From Sedimentisphaerales bacterium (lineage in GTDB: Bacteria; Planctomycetota; Phycisphaerae; Sedimentisphaerales; Anaerobacaceae): DNA of 32,299 nucleotides. Shown one piece after another: positions 1-6,999 of this stretch. The translations under genes were made by a program, and so were the position numbers. The notes beneath the pieces were generated by a model. The model was not told where the DNA came from and searched no databases. It worked only from the letters and a program-made list of their open reading frames with translations. Where the stretch lies: contig JANQFY010000126.1 of assembly GCA_028277585.1 (NCBI GenBank), forward strand, positions 1-32,299, written 5' to 3'. Numbering within the stretch: the stretch's first letter is position 1; every line of letters starts with the position of its first letter.

Positions 1-459
1 AAGCCGGCCAACCAGGACCTGGCCAAGGCGCGACAGCGCGTGGAGGGCAAGCGGGCGAAGCTTGGCGATTTCGAAAACGCCACTGCCCAGGCCGAGGATC
101 TGAACAAGCAACTCGGGCAACTTCAAGAGGCCATTCGCTTCTTCGAGAGCAAACTACCTTCGACGAGTGAAATCCACAAAGTGCTCGAGCAAGTCACGGT
201 TGTCGCCCAGAAGCAGGGGCTTCATCCCAAGATGATTCGCACCCTGTCCCCGAAGGACAACAGCGGATACGTCGAGCAGCCCCTGAGCATGAAGCTGGTG
301 GGCAACTTCAATTCGTTCTATTCGTTCCTCCTGGAAATCGAGAAGCTCCCGCGCATCATGAAGTTGCGGGAACTCAAGCTCAACAAGGGCAAATCGGACG
401 AAGGCGAAGTCGCGGTTGAATTCATCGTGAGCATCTTCTTCCAGAACAAGACGGTCTAA
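1..459 (+). CDS. pilO: PilO-like type IV pilus alignment protein (5'-partial)
   Basis: The reading frame is open from base 1, so the true start lies upstream; a GTG at position 40 is only an internal codon. The visible 152 residues begin with a charged, heptad-like stretch (about 1-55) expected of the coiled coil that follows the single membrane helix of PilO. A compact alpha/beta domain follows, with the typical PilO pattern: a VTVVAQKQGL helix, then YVEQPLSMKLVGNFNSFYSF and LEIEKLPRIMKLRELKL. PilO-family proteins pair with PilN in the inner membrane and link the cytoplasmic PilM/ATPase side to PilP and the secretin. It lies 67 nt before a PilP-like gene and then the pilus ATPases, which supports the call. 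The membrane anchor is not in the window, so topology is inferred from the family. Confidence 0.82.
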   Translation, partial: KPANQDLAKARQRVEGKRAKLGDFENATAQAEDLNKQLGQLQEAIRFFESKLPSTSEIHKVLEQVTVVAQKQGLHPKMIRTLSPKDNSGYVEQPLSMKLVGNFNSFYSFLLEIEKLPRIMKLRELKLNKGKSDEGEVAVEFIVSIFFQNKTV

Positions 460-526
460 GGGCCGCTTGTACGCAGAAGCTGTTGATTGCAGGAATAATC
501 AGGCAAGGCATTGATGGAGCTGGACT

Positions 527-1240
527 ATGTTGTCGTTTATGCGTGAGCAGGGGGGCGAGAGCCTTCCGGGTAATCAGACCACGGGCTCAGGTCAGCAGGA
601 CGGCGCCGCACAGGGCGGCGGCGAGTCGCAGGAGTACCTGACGGTTGCCGCCAACAGCAAGAGTCTGCGTCGCAGCACGATTGTGGTCGGGGTTCTGGTG
701 GCGGCGGGGCTGGCGGGCCTGGGATATATGATTCACCAGAGCCGGCCTCAGGCGGCCTCGGGGCAGGTGACCGCTGAGCAGGAGAGCAGCATTGAATTGG
801 CCATCGGTCGACTGACGGGCATTCGCTCGGAGATGGTCGGTCGCATGGACGAGATCGTCAAGAAATTCTACGAGTTCTCCGACGTTTTCCAGGTGGAAGT
901 GGGTGAGTTGGTCAAGAACCCCTTCCAGGCGGAGGTCTTCATGGAGGCGGTTCAGGACGAAGCGGCGACCAAGCAGAGCGAGGCCGAGCGAGCGGCCCTC
1001 ATCCGACGCGAACAACTCAAGAAACGCGCCGGCACATTGAAACTACTGAGCGTCATGCGTTCCGACGAGGGTAACGCCTGCATGATCAACGACCGAATCC
1101 TTCATCGTGGGGACCTCATCGAGGGATTCACGATTACCAGAATCGGAGGCGACTCCGTGGAGTTGACCTGGCGCTCTGATGAGGCCGACCAGGCCGTGAA
1201 GATGGACGATTTGACCATTATGCTGGAACTGGCCCAATAA
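527..1240 (+). CDS. PilP-like pilus assembly protein, single-pass inner membrane
   Basis: The protein has 237 residues. A Gly/Gln/Ser-rich N-terminal tail (1-45) and SLRR are followed by one transmembrane helix (about 51-70) and a helical periplasmic segment (about 85-170). The small C-terminal beta domain (about 173-237) contains ACMINDRILHRGDLIEGFTI and GGDSVEL. This resembles the PilP/GspC homology-region pattern (Ng.l..Gd.i.g..v..I..dsV.L), which in PilP and GspC contacts the secretin and inner-membrane partners. The start is set by GGAG at 516-519, 7 nt before the ATG. Its TAA stop overlaps the next ATG by one base, implying translational coupling to the ATPase gene. Function rests on the C-terminal domain and operon position; the N-terminal part has no family I recognise, so a GspB- or GspC-like role is also possible. 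Confidence 0.65.
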   Translation: MLSFMREQGGESLPGNQTTGSGQQDGAAQGGGESQEYLTVAANSKSLRRSTIVVGVLVAAGLAGLGYMIHQSRPQAASGQVTAEQESSIELAIGRLTGIRSEMVGRMDEIVKKFYEFSDVFQVEVGELVKNPFQAEVFMEAVQDEAATKQSEAERAALIRREQLKKRAGTLKLLSVMRSDEGNACMINDRILHRGDLIEGFTITRIGGDSVELTWRSDEADQAVKMDDLTIMLELAQ

Positions 1241-3126
1241 TGCTACGCTTCCTATCAAATTCCAAACAGAGTGCTCCGAAGGGCCCGGCCCCGACGGACG
1301 CGTCCGAGACGACGGCGGCGATTGCCTTTGCCGATGACGGTGAGGTACGCGGCCTCAGCGACCTGTATTCTCCGGAACCGACCAGCCAGACGCACATTCG
1401 CGACGTGGCGGACGTTCTCATGGAGATGGAGAAGATCACGGACGAGCAGTACGGGCGGCTGCGGCGGGAGCTGATGAATCGGCCGGACATCGACGCCGCC
1501 ACCTGGCTGCTAAAGGAAGGATTCGTGGTCGCCGGTGACGTGCTGCAGGCCAAGGCCGAACTGGGAGGCATGGAGTTTCGACAGATCTCTCCGGATCAGG
1601 TCGATCGTGACGCTTTCGACAAACTCGATCTGGCCTTCATCCAGAGGAGCAGCATCGTTCCCATCGAGATCGATGAGGGCGTGCTGGTCGTCGGGACGAG
1701 CGAGCCGTCCAATATCTTCGCGGTCGAAGACGTGAAGCGGCAGACGGAGATGGACGTGCGTGTGGTGGTCTGCAGCCCGGAGGACGTGGCCGCCATCTGC
1801 GAATCGTTCTCGGCCTCCGAAGAAGGTCCCAATGACTACAACCTCGATGAGATCATCAACGACATGACCGAGGTCGAGGTGGTCCAGGACGAAGAGGATG
1901 ACTCCGAGGATCTCGAGTCGATGGCGGGCCAATCGCCTGTCATCAAATTCGTCAACTACCTGATCAGCAACGCTGTTCGGGAAGGGGCCAGTGACATCCA
2001 TATCGAGCCCAAGGAGGCCCACACCCGCGTGCGCTATCGCATCGACGGCGTTCTGTTCGACGCGATGCAGGCGCCGACCAAGATGCACCCGGCCATTGTC
2101 TCGCGTATCAAGATCATGGCCAGCCTGGACATCTCCGAGCGGCGCTTGCCTCAGGACGGTAAGGTCTCGGCCATCATCGGTGGTCGCGCGATTGACCTGC
2201 GTATCTCCACGCTGCCGACCAACCGCGGCGAGAAGACGGTGATTCGTATCCTCGACAGCAGTTCGATCGTACGTGGGCTAGGGCATGTCGGCATGGAGTC
2301 GGACGTCTGTGCCGCGTTTGCCGAGCAGGTGGCGATGCCTCACGGGATTCTCCTGGTGACGGGGCCGACCGGTTCCGGCAAAAGTACGACGCTCTACTCG
2401 GCCCTGGTCGAGATGGATGGAGACCGACTGAATATCTCGACGGTGGAAGATCCCGTCGAATACGAATTGAGTTTCTGCAATCAGGTTCACGTTCACGAGA
2501 GCATCGGGATGACGTTCGCCGCGGCGCTGCGCAGCCTGCTGCGTCAGGACCCCGATGTCATCATGATCGGCGAAATCCGTGATAACGAGACGGCACGCAT
2601 CGCCGTGCAAGCGGCGTTGACGGGCCACCTGGTGTTGTCGACGTTGCACACGAATGATGCGGCCAGCAGTGTGACGCGACTCGTCAACATCGGCATCGAT
2701 CCTTATCTGATCGCCGCGTCGCTCAACGCGGCGGTCGCTCAGCGTCTGGTGCGAAGGATTTGTCCGAAATGCACCGAGCCTTACAAGGTCCCCGATCGGC
2801 TGCGCCGTTATGTCGAGCAGAGCGGCGCCAATCCGGGCGACCTCGTCCATGGCGCCGGCTGCGAGGCCTGTCGCGGATCGGGGTATTCCGGTCGTGTCGG
2901 CATCTTCGAAATGCTGGTGGTCGACGACAAGTTCCGAGACATCATCAATCAGGACACCTCGGTTGCCAACATGCGTCGCGCTTTCATCGAGAGTGGACGC
3001 GATTCGCTGTTTGACGACGGTATGAAGAAGGTTCGGAAGGGCCTGACCACGGTGGAGGAAGTGCTTCGGGTGACCGAGGTGTATGGCCAGAACGAACACG
3101 AAGAATTCATCGAGAACATCGACTAG
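1240..3126 (+). CDS. pilB: Type IV pilus assembly / type II secretion ATPase (PilB/GspE)
   Basis: This 628-aa hexameric ATPase powers pilin or pseudopilin polymerisation at the cytoplasmic face. An N-terminal MshEN/T2SSE-N-like region (about 50-195) is followed by an acidic linker (about 200-228), then the catalytic core beginning near SPVIKFVNYLI and EGASDIHIEP. Walker A GPTGSGKST is at 375-383, the Walker B region DPDVIMIGEIRD at about 437-448, and the His-box STLHTND at 467-473. A C4 zinc site is formed by C508, C511, C541 and C544, and its presence separates this family from PilT. The length is typical of PilB/GspE. It is coupled to the preceding gene by TAATG and followed after 39 nt by pilT. 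PilB is preferred over GspE because PilT, PilO and PilP-like genes adjoin it. Confidence 0.93.
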   Translation: MLRFLSNSKQSAPKGPAPTDASETTAAIAFADDGEVRGLSDLYSPEPTSQTHIRDVADVLMEMEKITDEQYGRLRRELMNRPDIDAATWLLKEGFVVAGDVLQAKAELGGMEFRQISPDQVDRDAFDKLDLAFIQRSSIVPIEIDEGVLVVGTSEPSNIFAVEDVKRQTEMDVRVVVCSPEDVAAICESFSASEEGPNDYNLDEIINDMTEVEVVQDEEDDSEDLESMAGQSPVIKFVNYLISNAVREGASDIHIEPKEAHTRVRYRIDGVLFDAMQAPTKMHPAIVSRIKIMASLDISERRLPQDGKVSAIIGGRAIDLRISTLPTNRGEKTVIRILDSSSIVRGLGHVGMESDVCAAFAEQVAMPHGILLVTGPTGSGKSTTLYSALVEMDGDRLNISTVEDPVEYELSFCNQVHVHESIGMTFAAALRSLLRQDPDVIMIGEIRDNETARIAVQAALTGHLVLSTLHTNDAASSVTRLVNIGIDPYLIAASLNAAVAQRLVRRICPKCTEPYKVPDRLRRYVEQSGANPGDLVHGAGCEACRGSGYSGRVGIFEMLVVDDKFRDIINQDTSVANMRRAFIESGRDSLFDDGMKKVRKGLTTVEEVLRVTEVYGQNEHEEFIENID

Positions 3127-3165
3127 GACCGCGGGCGGATCGCCCGGATCGGACAGGATTCGGAA

Positions 3166-4281
3166 ATGATAGACATCAAAAATGTACTGGCGATGGCCAT
3201 CGAGAACCGTGCCAGCGACGTTCACATCAATGTCGGCATGCCTCCGGTGTTGCGCAAAGATACGGAGTTGATCGACATGGACTTCCCGCCGGTGACCGAT
3301 GATGACGCGCGGGCGATGGTGCTGGCGATGGTGGGCCCGGAGAAGATGAAGAAGTTCCAGGAACAACGGGACCTGGACTTCTCCACCGAAATCTCCGGCG
3401 GCCATCGTTTCCGTGTCAACGCGCATTACCAGCGCGACACGATCGCCATCTCGTTCCGTGTCATTCCCAATCAGGTGCACAGCATCGATGATCTTCACGT
3501 GGCGCCGATCATCAAGGAACTGACCGATCTGCCGCGCGGACTCGTGCTGGTGACCGGCCATACCGGTTCGGGCAAGAGCACCACGCTCGCGGCGATGCTG
3601 GGACTGATCAACCAGCGGTACAGCAAGCGTATCATCACGCTGGAGGACCCGGTCGAGTACCTGATGGAGAATGAGAAGTGCATGATCGAGCAACGGGAGA
3701 TCGGTTCGGATTGCCCGAACTTCGCTTCCGGATTGCGCCATGCGCTGCGTCAGGACCCCGACATCATCATGGTCGGCGAAATGCGTGACCTGGAAACGAC
3801 CAGCTACACCATTACCGCCGCTGAGACGGGGCACCTGGTCTTCAGCACGTTGCACACGATCAACGCGCCGCAGAGTATCGAGCGTATCGTCGACATCTAT
3901 CCGGCCGGCCAGCAGAACCAGATCCGGACCATGCTGGCCAACACGCTGCAAGCGGTGATCTCGCAGACACTCTTCCGTCGCGTGGATGAACCGGGCATGG
4001 TGCCCTGCACCGAGATTCTCCTCTGTACGTCCGCGACGCGGAACTGCATTCGCGAGAACCGAATCTACGAGATTCCCAATATCATCGAGACCTCTCGGCG
4101 GTTGGGCATGCAGACCATGGACAACAGCATCGCCGATATGTACTTCAAGGGCTTCATCGATCGTGAGGAGGCCATCGTTCGCTCGGGCAACCCGGGGAAG
4201 ATGGAGAAAATGCTGGTCGCGGCCGGGAAGATGAACACCGAGCCGCAGACGGTGACCGCAACCGCCGGCGCAGAGAGTTGA
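3166..4281 (+). CDS. pilT: Twitching motility / pilus retraction ATPase PilT
   Basis: This 371-aa ATPase of the PilT family drives pilus depolymerisation and retraction. The N-terminal PAS-like domain opens with NRASDVHINVGMPPVLR (about 12-28). Walker A GHTGSGKST is at 131-139, DPDIIMVGEMRD at 197-208, and the His-box STLHTINAP follows. The C-terminal helical segment has SATRNCIRENRIYEIPNII, matching the AIRNLIRE region characteristic of PilT. There is no C4 zinc motif, and the protein is much shorter than the upstream ATPase, as expected for PilT. The Shine-Dalgarno before the ATG is weak, so translation may depend on readthrough from pilB. The presence of a retraction motor argues for a true dynamic type IV pilus rather than a pure secretion system. 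Confidence 0.93.
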   Translation: MIDIKNVLAMAIENRASDVHINVGMPPVLRKDTELIDMDFPPVTDDDARAMVLAMVGPEKMKKFQEQRDLDFSTEISGGHRFRVNAHYQRDTIAISFRVIPNQVHSIDDLHVAPIIKELTDLPRGLVLVTGHTGSGKSTTLAAMLGLINQRYSKRIITLEDPVEYLMENEKCMIEQREIGSDCPNFASGLRHALRQDPDIIMVGEMRDLETTSYTITAAETGHLVFSTLHTINAPQSIERIVDIYPAGQQNQIRTMLANTLQAVISQTLFRRVDEPGMVPCTEILLCTSATRNCIRENRIYEIPNIIETSRRLGMQTMDNSIADMYFKGFIDREEAIVRSGNPGKMEKMLVAAGKMNTEPQTVTATAGAES

Positions 4282-4292
4282 GTGAGGGTGAC

Positions 4293-5477
4293 ATGGCTAT
4301 GCCAACCATGCTAGAACGTGAAAGCCGCCTGGCCGCCTCCGACGAGCGACAGACCTCGATGGGAGGGGACGCGATAACGGGCGGGCACACCTCCGGGACC
4401 GTGCTCGAAAAGATGAGGGGCTTCAAGGTCGAATTCGGCCCCAGTCGCAAAGATATCCTCCATTTCACTAGTCAGTTGGCGGTGATGATCCGCGCGGGCA
4501 TCAGTCTGCAGGACGCCCTCGATTCGATCGCGGAACAGTCGGACAACGACAAGTTCCGCCGCGTGCTCCGCGATTTGAAACTGCGGATCGAAGAGGGCAA
4601 CAGCTTCTCGCAGGCGCTGGCCGAACATCCCAGCATCTTCAGCAACCTCTACGTGAACATGGTCGCGGCTGCCGAGGCGTCCGGTTCGCTCAGCGATATG
4701 CTTCAGAAACTCGCCGAGTACCTGGACCAGGAAGCGGAGACACGCTCGCAGGTCAAGAGCGCGATGGTCTATCCGATCATCATTGCCGTGATGGCTGTCA
4801 GTGTCACGGCCTTTCTGTTGTGCTTTGTCCTGCCGCGCTTCACCCGCATCTTTGCCGGCAAGGAGCATCTCCTGCCCATGCCCACCACTGTACTCATGCT
4901 GACCAGCGCGTTTCTGCGGAACTGGTGGTACGCCATCTTGCCCTGCATCGGTGCGGCGTTCTGGGCCTTTCACTATTTCATCAACACGACCACGGGCCGA
5001 CTGTGGTGGGACAAGACCAAGCTGGTCCTGCCCCTGATCCGCACGCTGTGCCGCAATCTCTATATCACGCGCAGTCTGCACACCATGGGTGTGCTCACCC
5101 AGGCGGGCGTGCCGATCCTCAACACCCTGTCGATCACCGCTCACATTTCGGGGAATGTCCTTTTCAAACGCATGTGGCTTGGCATCCATGAAGAGGTCCG
5201 GCAGGGCAAGAAGATCGCCTCGAGCCTGACCCAGTACAAACTGATGCCCGGCTCGGTCGTGCAGATGATTCGAAGTGGCGAGGATTCCGGTAATATGGCC
5301 GAGGTCCTCAGAGACATCGCCAATTTCTACTCCCGCGAACTGAAAGCTGTGATCAAGGCGGTGACATCCATGATCGAGCCGATCATGATTGTGGTCATGG
5401 GTCTGTTGGTTGGGTTCATCGCCATGAGCATCATCCTGCCGATCTTCAAGATGTCGAGTCTGGTCTCGGGCGACTAA
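4293..5477 (+). CDS. pilC: Type IV pilus inner-membrane platform protein PilC/GspF
   Basis: This is the platform protein on which the assembly and retraction ATPases act; with the chosen start it has 394 residues. Two T2SSF repeats are visible: LHFTSQLAVMIRAGISLQDA near the N-terminus, and LYITRSLHTMGVLTQAGVPI in the second half, each with the conserved short helix and the GNSFSQAL- or GKKIASSL-type turn. Hydrophobic segments lie at about 160-185, 212-232 and 365-390, the normal three-helix topology. The frame also holds a TTG at 4278 overlapping the pilT stop and an ATG at 4299. ATG 4293 is chosen because GAGGG lies just upstream, but 4299 would give a more usual spacing. The last third ends with the typical GxxIAMSIILPIFKM motif. 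Confidence 0.9.
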   Translation: MAMPTMLERESRLAASDERQTSMGGDAITGGHTSGTVLEKMRGFKVEFGPSRKDILHFTSQLAVMIRAGISLQDALDSIAEQSDNDKFRRVLRDLKLRIEEGNSFSQALAEHPSIFSNLYVNMVAAAEASGSLSDMLQKLAEYLDQEAETRSQVKSAMVYPIIIAVMAVSVTAFLLCFVLPRFTRIFAGKEHLLPMPTTVLMLTSAFLRNWWYAILPCIGAAFWAFHYFINTTTGRLWWDKTKLVLPLIRTLCRNLYITRSLHTMGVLTQAGVPILNTLSITAHISGNVLFKRMWLGIHEEVRQGKKIASSLTQYKLMPGSVVQMIRSGEDSGNMAEVLRDIANFYSRELKAVIKAVTSMIEPIMIVVMGLLVGFIAMSIILPIFKMSSLVSGD

Positions 5478-5509
5478 GCGGTTCGGGCGTCCACGAGGGG
5501 GGTATAGCC

Positions 5510-6004
5510 ATGCGTGTGTCAAGGCGCCAAGATGGGTTCTCTTTCGTCGAAATCCTGATCTCGATCATTCTGGTGGGGTTGTCCATCACGGCGCTGGTCT
5601 TCGCCAGCAACAGCTTCACGATGTCCAACGGCGCCGGCGCAGATCTGTCCACTGCTGAATTCCTCATCGAGCAGATTCGCGAGTTGACCACGTTGCTTCC
5701 GGTCGTGGATCCGGAGACGACTACAACGCAATTCGGCGCCGAGACGGGCGAAACCACACTGGCGACCTACGATGACGTCGACGATTTCAACGCTGCTACA
5801 TTCTCGCCGCCCATCGATGCCAGTCGCACGCAACTGACGACGCTGACGGCGTTCAGTCAGAGCGTGACGGTGAGCAACGTCAGCCAGTCGAACTTCGACA
5901 CGGCGGTCGGCGCCCACGCGAGCGATTTCGTCAAGATCACCGTGCAGATCTTCCTCAACGGCAGGGAGATCTCTTCGGCCAGTTGGATTCGAGCCAACTA
6001 CTGA
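5510..6004 (+). CDS. Minor type IV prepilin / pseudopilin (N-methylation motif)
   Basis: The 164-aa protein has a short charged leader MRVSRRQDG followed by FSFVEILISIILVGLSITAL. This is a class III prepilin signal with cleavage after Gly9, mature residue Phe, and Glu at +5; the prepilin peptidase PilD would process it. The hydrophobic helix spans about residues 10-32. The rest is a Thr/Ser-rich globular domain without Cys pairs. It resembles PilV/GspI-type minor pilins by position and size, but no specific subfamily can be assigned. AGGGGGG at 5496-5502 precedes the ATG. It follows pilC by 32 nt and precedes a second minor prepilin, so the two probably form part of the pilus tip or priming complex. 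Confidence 0.85.
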   Translation: MRVSRRQDGFSFVEILISIILVGLSITALVFASNSFTMSNGAGADLSTAEFLIEQIRELTTLLPVVDPETTTTQFGAETGETTLATYDDVDDFNAATFSPPIDASRTQLTTLTAFSQSVTVSNVSQSNFDTAVGAHASDFVKITVQIFLNGREISSASWIRANY

Positions 6005-6056
6005 GTGTCAAGCCGCTCAGCCTGAATCCCAGGCGGAGCGCAGGGGGTGAAGGGTC

Positions 6057-6581
6057 ATGAAGCCTACGGTGTGGCATAAGAAGAGACGCGCAGTTCGAGC
6101 CGGGTTCACCGTGGTCGAGTGTCTGATCGGCTTGGTCATTTCGGCCATGCTGATGACCGCTCTGGCTGTGGCGTTCAATGCCTCCATCATCAACTTCCGC
6201 GAAAACGAAACGATGTTCGAGTCGATCAACAGCGCTCGACAGGCCTTGAATCGCATGACGAGCCAACTGCGCACGGCCAATGGCGTGCAGTTCACGTCGC
6301 CCGCCAATCAGTGCGTCTTCCTGAGCAGCGCCAGCGAACTGCTCACCTATGAGTATCGGGACGCCAGTCATTCCACCGATCCCAACACGCTCGTTCTGAT
6401 CAAGAGTGGGACCGCCTACACGCTCTGCGACAACGTCACCGCCGCCAGCTTCAGCAAGACCCAGGCCGACGGGGACCCGAACGACTCCAAGAGCGTCCTG
6501 ATCTCACTGACGGTGCAGACGGGCGATATCCAGCGGTCGCTCTCAGCGGCTGCCGTGGTCCGCCGCGCCCTGGTCATGTGA
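6057..6581 (+). CDS. Minor type IV prepilin, PilW/GspJ-like
   Basis: The 174-aa protein has a 16-residue basic leader ending in RAVRAG, then FTVVECLIGLVISAMLMTAL. Cleavage is expected after Gly16, with Glu at +5 of the mature protein. The helix is followed by INSARQALNRMTSQLRTANG, an amphipathic segment typical of PilW/GspJ-type minor pilins (R.al..m...lR.A), then a beta-rich domain with two Cys residues. It is the last gene of the pilus run: the next feature is an independent tRNA unit. No major pilin gene is visible in the window, so it must lie upstream or elsewhere. A purine-rich GGGGGTGAAGGG stretch just before the ATG supports the start. Confidence 0.82.
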   Translation: MKPTVWHKKRRAVRAGFTVVECLIGLVISAMLMTALAVAFNASIINFRENETMFESINSARQALNRMTSQLRTANGVQFTSPANQCVFLSSASELLTYEYRDASHSTDPNTLVLIKSGTAYTLCDNVTAASFSKTQADGDPNDSKSVLISLTVQTGDIQRSLSAAAVVRRALVM

Positions 6582-6665
6582 CGCACCGCGCAGAAGCCCC
6601 GCGGGGCCCGTTCGAGCCATTTCAGCGGTCAGCCCGTCGAATTTGCAGAACTTCCGCAAAAACCC

Positions 6666-6694
6666 TTGCTTTTTCCACGCGATCTCGGCATAAT
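6666..6694 (+). promoter_or_regulatory. Sigma-70-type promoter of the tRNA-Val unit
   Basis: A TTGCTT -35 box (6666-6671) lies 17 nt from a CATAAT -10 box (6689-6694), placing the start of transcription about 10-15 nt before the tRNA. The upstream 85 nt after the prepilin stop holds only a GC palindrome (6596-6607) without a T-tract. Confidence 0.65.
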
Positions 6695-6713
6695 ACCCGG
6701 ATTAATGCCCTAG

Positions 6714-6787
6714 GGGCGATTAGCTCAGTCGGCTAGAGCGCCTGCTCGACACGCAGGAGGTCACTGGTTCAAGTCCAGTATCGCCCA
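6714..6787 (+). tRNA. tRNA-Val (anticodon GAC), CCA not encoded
   Basis: A full cloverleaf of 74 nt can be drawn by eye. The acceptor GGGCGAT pairs with ATCGCCC, with discriminator A6787. The D-arm is GCTC/GAGC, the anticodon stem CCTGC/GCAGG, the variable loop AGGTC, and the T-arm ACTGG-TTCAAGT-CCAGT. The anticodon loop is TCGACAC, giving anticodon GAC (reads GUC and GUU valine codons). Position 33, almost always U in tRNAs, is C here. The 3' CCA is not encoded (TTT follows), so CCA must be added by the nucleotidyltransferase. It is flanked by its own promoter and terminator and is therefore independent of the pilus operon. Confidence 0.95.
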
Positions 6788-6794
6788 TTTTCAG

Positions 6795-6829
6795 GCCTTG
6801 TTGTCACTCGGCGACAAGGCTTCTTCTTT
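6795..6829 (+). terminator. Intrinsic terminator after tRNA-Val
   Basis: GCCTTGTTGTC and GGCGACAAGGC form an 11-pair stem (two G-U pairs) with the 4-nt loop ACTC (6795-6820), followed directly by TTCTTCTTT (6821-6829). It starts 7 nt after the tRNA discriminator base, which suits termination of a short tRNA transcript. Confidence 0.82.
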
Positions 6830-6885
6830 GCGCACCGTCCCATCTGAGTTCATCTCGCGCTGCTTCGTCCCGCCGCGGCGGAGAA

Positions 6886-6939
6886 TTCTCTCACTTTCTT
6901 AGCAAAGCGGTATACTATGCCCAGAAGCGTGCGTATAAT
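6886..6939 (+). promoter_or_regulatory. Candidate promoter region for the 1005-aa exported protein
   Basis: Two -10-like boxes precede the gene: TATACT at 6911-6916, with a poor TTCTCT -35 (6886-6891, 19 nt spacer), and consensus TATAAT at 6934-6939 without a clear -35. Either would give a leader of roughly 50-80 nt. The lack of a good -35 keeps this tentative. Confidence 0.35.
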
Positions 6940-6999
6940 CACGTCCAGAGAGGCACCATCGACCAAAGGCAAATGGACTTACATGGGAGATCTGCCAAA

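Noticed and set aside
2278-3951. Long - strand open frame (557 codons) across pilB and pilT
   Set aside because: It is antisense to two well-supported ATPase genes, has no recognisable domain or signal, and shows the His/Asp/Arg-rich composition typical of the mirror frame of GC-rich genes.
4311-5522. Long - strand open frame (403 codons) opposite pilC
   Set aside because: Mirror-frame shadow with His/Asp/Gln-rich composition and no ribosome site; pilC on the + strand has clear family motifs.
6596-6607. GC palindrome GCCCCGCGGGGC after the last prepilin gene
   Set aside because: The possible stem has 5 pairs with a 2-nt loop and no T-tract follows; too weak to call a terminator.
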